Origin: Prochilodus magdalenae
Taxonomy: Eukaryota; Chordata; Actinopteri; Characiformes; Prochilodontidae
Length of the DNA stretch: 64,000 nt
Direction of reading: 5' to 3'
Assembly (NCBI GenBank): GCA_024036415.1
Contig: JAMWET010005045.1
Location: forward strand, 125,001 to 189,000
The notes under the pieces are model-generated. The model ran no database searches. It had not been told where the DNA came from and saw only the letters and a program-made list of their open reading frames with translations. The position numbers and the translations under genes are program-made. Positions within the stretch are counted from its first letter, which is position 1, and each line of letters begins with the position of its first letter. This document shows positions 56,817 to 64,000 of the stretch, one piece after another.

Positions 56817-59170
56817 ACTGACCGTCCACAATATACACAACGACCCCACATATACACCATACATACACACACTGTGCACTATACACTCTACCCAGTATAC
56901 ACCATATACACAACCACTCCACATATACACAATACATACACACACTGTACACAGTATACACCATATACACAACCACTCCACATATACACAATACATACAC
57001 ATACTGTACACAGTATACACCATATACACAACCACTCCACATATACACAATACATACACACACTGTACACAGTATACACCATATACACAACCACTCCACA
57101 TATACACAATACATACAGATACTGTACACTATACACTCTACACAGTATACACCATATACACAACCACTCCACATATACACAATACATACACACACTGTAC
57201 ACTATACACTCTACACAGTATACACCATATACACAACCACTCCGCATATATACAAAACATACAGATACTGTACACTATACACTCTACACAGTATACACCA
57301 TATACACAACCACTCCACATATACACAATACATACACACACTGTACACTATACACTCTACACAGTGTACACCATATACACAACCACTCCACATATACACA
57401 ATACATACAGATACTGTACACTATACACTCTACACAGTATACACTATATACACAACCACTCCACATATACACAAAACATACAGATACTGTACACTATACA
57501 CTCTACACAGTATACACCATATACACAACCACTCCACATATACACAATACATACAGATACTGTACACTATACACTCTACACAGTATACACCATATACACA
57601 ACCACTCCACATATACACAATACATACAGATACTGTACACTATACACTCTACACAGTATACACTATATACACAACCACTCCACATATACACAAAACATAC
57701 AGATACTGTACACTATACACTCTACACAGTATACACCATATACACAACCACTCCACATATACACAATACATACAGATACTGTACACTATACACTCTACAC
57801 AGTATACACTATATACACAACCACTCCACATATACACAATACATACACACACTGTACACTATACACCCTACACAGTATACACCATATACACAACCACTCC
57901 ACATATACACAAAACATACAGATACTGTACACTATACACTCTACACAGTATACACCATATACACAACCACTCCACATATACACAATACATACAGATACTG
58001 TACACTATACACTCTACACAGTATACACTATATACACAACCACTCCACATATACACGATACATACACACACTGTACACTATACACTCTACACAGTATACA
58101 CCATATACCCAACCACTCCACATATACACAAAACATACAGACACTGTACACTATACACTCTACACAGTATACACCATATACACAACGACCCCACATATAC
58201 ACAATACATACACACACTGTACAATATACACTCTACACAGTATACACTATATACACAGCCACTCCACATATACACTATACATACACACACTGTACACTAT
58301 ACACTCTACACAGTATACACCATATACACGACTCCACATATACACAATACATACACACACTGTACAATATACACTCTACACAGTATACACTGTATACACA
58401 ACTCCACATATACACAATACATACAGACACTGCTACATATATTTTTTTTTGTGTGTGAGTTTCACACATTAAAACCCCCCCCCCTACACAGTATACACCA
58501 TATACACGACTCCACATATACACAATACATACACACACTGTACAATATACACTCTACACAGTATACACTATATACACAACTCCACATATACACAATACAT
58601 ACAGACACTGTACACTATACACTCTACACAGTATACACCATATACACAACGACTCCACATATACACAATACATACACACACTGTACAATATACACTCTAC
58701 ACAGTATACACTATATACACAGCCACTCCATATGTACACAATACATACCACCACACTGTACACTATACACTCTACACAGTATACACCATATACACAACGA
58801 CTCCACATATACACAATACATACACACACTGTACAATATACACTCTACACAGTATACACTATATACACAGCCACTCCATATGTACACAATACATACACAC
58901 ACTGTACACTATACACTCTACACAGTATACACCATATACACAACGACTCCACATATACACAATACATACACACACTGTACAATATACACTCTACACAGTA
59001 TACACTATATACACAGCCACTCCATATATACACAATACATACACACGCTGTATGATATATACATTCTACATAGTATACACCATATACACAACCACTCCAC
59101 ATATACACAATACATATACACACTGTACAATATATACACTCTACACAGTATACACACTGTACACAATGAT
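56817..59170. repeat. 73-bp minisatellite
   Basis: About 33 copies of a unit with ACAACCACTCCACATATACA, CAATACATACAGATACTGTA, CACTATACACTCTACACAGT and ATACACCATATAC. The first few units lack 14 bp (TATACACTCTACAC) and are 59 bp long. A poly-T/poly-C island interrupts at 58438-58488. Because 73 is not a multiple of three, all frames show the same repeated peptide, and the 532-residue frame is an artefact. Confidence 0.97.
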
Positions 59171-59248
59171 ATACACATAAATACCTAACAGCAAATGTAA
59201 TATTCATTAGATTAAGATATTGTGTTTACAATTTTGCCTCCCAATACT

Positions 59249-59570
59249 CAGTCCTATGCAAACGTTTGTACACCCTGGTCAAATTCCATGTTCTGTTTAT
59301 TTTCCAAGTTGAAACAGGTTTACACATCCTCTACAGGAGACCCTCTGGCATTTTTCTGCCAGCTGAATGGCACAGTTTCTATTTATGTGCTGAACAAGTA
59401 AAAGCAAAAGTCATTAACTGTGCCATAACTTTTGTATACAACGTATGCCATATTGTAGTTTCCCCACTATGGTAAATTCAGCAGATAGACAGCTGGAAGT
59501 GTACCTTGTAGAGCAAGTGTAGCTTGGGCTGGAGTTTGAGCAGGGATGTTTAGACTTTTGCATATGACTG
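59249..59570. mobile_element. 322-bp MITE
   Basis: The left end CAGTCCTATGCAAACGTTTG then TACACCC pairs with the right end GGATGTTTAGACTTTTGCAT then ATGACTG. No transposase is inside. These ends resemble a common teleost mariner/Tc1 MITE. Confidence 0.75.
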
Positions 59571-59984
59571 TGTTTAGCCCACTTCAGCACCCAGAGCTGT
59601 GTTGGTGTACAGTAACGTCATTTCGGATGAATAAAGACTTTTTAAGGACCTGCCGACGCTCGGCATGAATACCATCCTACCATCAGAGTGCTGAGGCTTC
59701 TGACTGGGGGAGCTGGTCAGATGTAGCAGAGAACTCTTAGTGTGAGATCGGAAGCTTTTCTGCTGTTACATAAGACTTTTAAGTACTCTTAGCAGCCGGG
59801 TCCTTTCTCCACAGCAGTCAGGAACTAGCTGCCAGGAAGCAACAACTGATATCCCATCACATGAACAGAGAGGAAACGCTCTTCTCTCATTCCTCCGCTC
59901 CCCCTCTCTCTCTTGCGGAGTCTGAGACTCTGTTAATCTGCTAGGGCCTGTTTTTTTGTGCTGTATTTTTTTACATTTATGCTA
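59571..59984. other. Non-coding sequence, nothing recognised
   Basis: No family-like feature seen. Confidence 0.3.
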
Positions 59985-60685
59985 AACTGCTGTAGGCTGA
60001 GGGGGCAGGGCTAATCTGCTGGCTAAGGGGATGGATCTATAGATCTGTAGGCAGAAAGAATGAAGTTAAACTGCTGTAGGGATGAATGGGTGGGGCTAAA
60101 CTGCTGTAAGCAAACTTGGTGGGGGGGACTGACCTGCTGTATAGAGAATGGGTGGGGCTAAAGTTCTATAGGCAGGAAGGGTTGGGCTTAAATGCTATAG
60201 GTGAAATGGGTGGGGCCAAACTGCTGCAGGCTGAGTGGATGGAGCTGAACTGCTGTAGACTCAGTGGATGGAGCTGAACTGTTGTAGGCTGAGTGGACGG
60301 AGCTAAACTGCTGTAGGCTGAGTGGATGGAGCTAAACTGCTGTAGGCTGAGTGGATGGAGCTAAACTGCTGTAGGCTGAGTGGATGGAGCTGAACTGTTG
60401 TAGGCTGAGTGGATGGAGCTGAACTGTTGTAGGCTGAGTGGATGGAGCTAAACTGCTATAGGCCGAGTGGATGGAGCTAAACTGCTATAGGCCGAGTGGA
60501 TGGAGCTAATCTGCTGTAGGCTGAGTGGATGGAGCTAAACTGCTGTAGGCCGAGTGGATGGAGCTAAACTGCTATAGGCCGAGTGGATGGAGCTAAACTG
60601 CTATAGGCCGAGTGGATGGAGCTAAACTGCTATAGGCCGAGTGGATGGAGCTAAACTGCTGTAGGCTGAGTGGATGGAGCTAATC
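59985..60685 (-). repeat. 29-bp minisatellite, reverse complement of the 2.4-kb array
   Basis: About 24 copies of GGCTGAGTGGATGGAGCTAA then ACTGCTGTA. The left third is degenerate, the right two thirds nearly perfect. Its reverse complement is the unit of the 2411-3232 array. Confidence 0.93.
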
Positions 60686-60689
60686 TGGC

Positions 60690-61405
60690 CTAGGAGAACT
60701 ACTACTTGACATAACAAGTCCAACACTTATCCCAACACGGCGGCATGACACAGATGGTCAATTCCAGTTCCCGACTACTCACTGATTTTAATGCCATCAA
60801 ATCCTCACAGTAATTTTCCTATATCTAATGTGAAGTCTTCCTAGAGGAGTAAGGGCTGCTACTACAGTGCAGTCTCCCAGTTTGCACCCTTCAATTCAGA
60901 ATAAACCCTGGAGTCCCAGACTCTTTAGACAGATGGTGTATATGTACATTAGTGGAGTGAAATATTTACAGTGTGTTAATAGGGTGGAGGTGCTTGTGTT
61001 GGTGTTTGTCTCTGTGTTCATGTGTTAATAACAGCACATCAACCACTTACCTGTTTTAAATGTGCTTTAGGAATACACTTCTCTTACTTACGTGCCCATA
61101 AATTCTCCCCCAGACTAAGCAGCAACAGGGCGACTGTCCTTAATCAAAGACTGTGATTACCCTTTATGGGTCTCAAATTGGAAACACTCCACTCTCTTAC
61201 TAGGCCTAGGCCTGTATTCATAACGCTGCTCCACCTGAGATGGTTTCCCCTCAGTAAGGTCACTGTTGCTCCAGGAAGTTTTAGGGCTATAGGCTACAAG
61301 CCCAGGTCTTCATACTGCATCCCGGTTTTCATCCAGCAGTCAGATTTAATCCAAAGGAGAAGCCGATGTCGCTAAATCGATCGGTGTGTTAGTCTGAAGG
61401 TCTGT
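60690..61405. other. Non-coding sequence, nothing recognised
   Basis: No family-like open frame or repeat was recognised. Confidence 0.35.
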
Positions 61406-61408
61406 CAG

Positions 61409-63727
61409 ATGGAGCGCTCTGGATTGCCTAGTGCAGAGACGGAGCGCTCTGGATGGCCTAGTGCAGAGACGGAACGCTCTGGATGGCCTAGTGCAGAGAC
61501 GGAACGCTCTGGATGGCCTAGTGCAGAGACGGAACGCTCTGGATTGCCTAGTGCAGAGACGGAACGCTCTGGATGGCCTAGTGCAGAGACGGAGCGCTCT
61601 GGATGGCCTAGTGCAGAGACGGAACGCTCTGGATGGCCTAGTGCAGAGACGGAAGATGACCTAGTGCAGAGACGGAGCGCTCTGGATGGCCTAGTGCAGA
61701 GACGGACCTAGTGCAACGCTCTGGATGGCCTAGTGCAGAGACTGGATGAACGCTCTGGATGGCCTAGTGCAGAGAGAACCTTCTGGATGGCCTAGTGCCA
61801 GAGACCCAGCGCTCTCTGGATGGCCTAGTGCAGAGACGGAACGCTCTGGATGACCTAGTGCAGAGACGGAACGCTCTGGATGACCTAGTGCAGAGACGGA
61901 ACGCTCTGGATGACCTAGTGCAGAGACGGAGCGCTCTGGATGGCCTAGTGCAGAGACGGAACGCTCTGGATGGCCTAGTGCAGAGACCTCAACGCTCTGG
62001 ATGACCTAGTGCAGAGACGGAACGCTCTGGATGACCTAGTGCAGAGACGGAACGCTCTGGATGGCCTAGTGCAGAGACGGAACGCTCTGGATGGCCTAGT
62101 GCAGAGACGGAACGCTCTGGATGGCCTAGTGCAGAGACGGAGCGCTCTGGATGACCTAGTGCAGAGACGGAACGCTCTGGATGACCTAGTGCAGAGACGG
62201 AACGCTCTGGATGACCTAGTGCAGAGACGGAACGCTCTGGATGGCCTAGTGCAGAGACGGAACGCTCTGGATGGCCTAGTGCAGAGACGGAGCGCTCTGG
62301 ATGGCCTAGTGCAGAGACGGAACGCTCTGGATGACCTAGTGCAGAGACGGAACGCTCTGGATGACCTAGTGCAGAGACGGAGCGCTCTGGATGGCCTAGT
62401 GCAGAGACGGAACGCTCTGGATGGCCTAGTGCAGAGACGGAACGCTCTGGATGGCCTAGTGCAGAGACGGAACGCTCTGGATGGCCTAGTGCAGAGACGG
62501 AACGCTCTGGATGGCCTAGTGCAGAGACGGAGCGCTCTGGATGGCCTAGTGCAGAGACGGAACGCTCTGGATGGCCTAGTGCAGAGACGGAACGCTCTGG
62601 ATGGCCTAGTGCAGAGACGGAGCGCTCTGGATGGCCTAGTGCAGAGACGGAGCGCTCTGGATGACCTAGTACAGAGACGGAGCGCTCTGGATGACCGAGC
62701 GTAGAGACGGAACGCTCTGGATGACCGAGCGTAGAGACGGAACGCTCTGGATGGCCTAGTGCAGAGACGGAACGCTCTGGATGACCTAGTGCAGAGACGG
62801 AACGCTCTGGATAACCTAGTGCAGAGACGGAACGCTCTGGATGGCCTAGTGCAGAGACGGAACGCTCTGGATGACCTAGTACAGAGACGGAGCGCTCTGG
62901 ATGACCTAGTGCAGAGACGGAACGCTCTGGATGACCTAGTGCAGAGACGGAACGCTCTGGATGGCCTAGTGCAGAGACGGAGCGCTCTGGATGGCCTAGT
63001 GCAGAGACGGAACGCTCTGGATGGCCTAGTGCAGAGACGGAACGCTCTGGATGACCTAGTGCAGAGACGGAACGCTCTGGATGACCTAGTGCAGAGACGG
63101 AACGCTCTGGATGGCCTAGTGCAGAGACGGAACGCTCTGGATGACCTAGTGCAGAGACGGAACGCTCTGGATGGCCTAGTGCAGAGACGGAACGCTCTGG
63201 ATGGCCTAGTGCAGAGACGGAACGCTCTGGATGGCCTAGTGCAGAGACGGAACGCTCTGGATGGCCTAGTGCAGAGACGGAACGCTCTGGATGGCCTAGT
63301 GCAGAGACGGAACGCTCTGGATGACCGAGCGTAGAGACGGAACGCTCTGGATGGCCTAGTGCAGAGACGGAGCGCTCTGGATGGCCTAGTGCAGAGACGG
63401 AACGCTCTGGATGGCCTAGTGCAGAGACGGAGCGCTCTGGATGACCTAGTGCAGAGACGGAACGCTCTGGATGGCCTAGTGCAGAGACGGAGCGCTCTGG
63501 ATGGCCTAGTGCAGAGACGGAACGCTCTGGATGGCCTAGTGCAGAGACGGAACGCTCTGGATGGCCTAGTGCAGAGACGGAGCGCTCTGGATGGCCTAGC
63601 GTAGAGACGGAACGCTCTGGATGACCTAGTGCAGAGACGGAACGCTCTGGATGGCCTAGTGCAGAGACGGAACGCTCTGGATGGCCTAGTGCAGAGACGG
63701 AGCGCTCTGGATGACCTAGTGCAGAGA
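61409..63727. repeat. 30-bp minisatellite, ~77 copies
   Basis: Units of GATGGCCTAGTGCAGAGACG then GAACGCTCTG in nearly perfect phase for 2.3 kb, with two main biallelic positions (GATGGCC/GATGACC and GAACGC/GAGCGC) and rare CCGAGCGTAG units. Irregular units lie at 61650-61830. As 30 is a multiple of three, several frames on both strands are open, including a 616-residue Arg/Ser-rich minus frame. These are artefacts. Confidence 0.97.
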
Positions 63728-64000
63728 TATGAATTGACGACTGCCCTTAACACCACGCCAACATCACCAAAGACTGCAACGGTGTCGTGACTGTCATGGA
63801 GTGACCCGGTATGGCAGTGGGTCATTCAGTAACAAGCCTTTGTCTTGATGGAGACGACCAACAAATCCGTGTGTGGAGGCACCGTGGTCAGCACCAAGAT
63901 GAACGGTTTGCTCAGAAGTCCAGAAGGTCTAGTGTGACTCCACCTCTGCCACAAAATGTGCAGGAACTGTGTGAGAATATTTAAGCTGTATGGGACGGAT
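63728..64000 (+). pseudogene. Tc1-like transposase relic, cut by the window end
   Basis: GACGACTGCCCTTAACACCA, TGTCATGGAGTGACCC, GACCAACAAATCCGTGTGTG and GAGGCACCGTGGTCAGCACC follow the order seen at 45.4-45.6 kb. The 30-bp array joins directly at its left side. It continues beyond 64000. Confidence 0.75.

Noticed and set aside
56874..58472. 532-residue plus frame rich in His/Tyr/Thr
   Set aside because: 73-bp minisatellite; the frame cycles through the three phases of the unit and similar frames exist on the other strand.
61975..63825. 616-residue minus-strand open frame, Arg/Ser/Leu repeats
   Set aside because: It is a 30-bp minisatellite read through. The unit is a multiple of three and lacks stops in several frames. 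The first 33 residues come from an antisense Tc1-like relic.

Overview
This window is teleost nuclear DNA, plausibly from an otophysan (characin, catfish or knifefish relative). The evidence is an intron-split vertebrate GPCR, tRNA-derived SINEs with the common teleost 3' tail, CR1/L2-type LINE ends, many degenerate Tc1-like transposons, and very abundant micro- and minisatellites. There are no bacterial, organellar or viral genes. The window is gene-poor: one protein-coding gene is well supported, and almost all other long open frames are tandem repeats read as protein.

The gene is a ghrelin/growth-hormone-secretagogue receptor (ghsr family) on the minus strand. Exon 1 (29348-28508) and exon 2 (19231-18927) join in phase 1 to give 381 residues and seven membrane segments. 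The intron is about 9.28 kb, and roughly half of it is tandem arrays (31-, 40-, about 63- and about 79-bp units plus a polypyrimidine tract), with a transposase relic and a short palindromic element. The protein has two departures worth checking: HRY in place of E/DRY at the end of TM3, and loss of the phenylalanine run in TM5.

Layout. 0-6 kb: unique AT-rich DNA that looks like the 3' end of a plus-strand gene, with AATAAA at 5892. Mammalian FNDC3B lies tail-to-tail with GHSR, so fndc3b is a reasonable guess. It surrounds a degenerate minisatellite (2.4-3.2 kb). 6-18.9 kb: relic repeats, including a LINE nested in a Tc1-like element (7637-9221) and a SINE inside a degenerate minisatellite (16 kb). 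18.9-29.35 kb: ghsr. 29.6-32.2 kb: a transposon cluster directly upstream of ghsr, including a LINE 3' end with a large CCA/ACC array nested in a terminal-inverted-repeat element. 32-43 kb: minisatellites (23, 19, 42 bp), CT/TG/CA arrays, SINEs and foldback elements. 43-44.2 kb: a foldback element, then a GC-box/CCAAT promoter-like block with a possible first exon. 44-56 kb: microsatellites, Tc1-like relics, an 18-bp array, a TA-flanked MITE and a G-rich 21-bp array. 56.8-59.2 kb: a 73-bp array. 60.0-60.7 kb: a 29-bp array that is the reverse complement of the 2.4-kb array. 61.4-63.7 kb: a nearly perfect 30-bp array abutting another Tc1-like relic.

No gene system is visible beyond the single receptor. 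The interest lies in the receptor's unusual residues, its repeat-laden intron and promoter neighbourhood, and the dispersal and nesting of repeat families.
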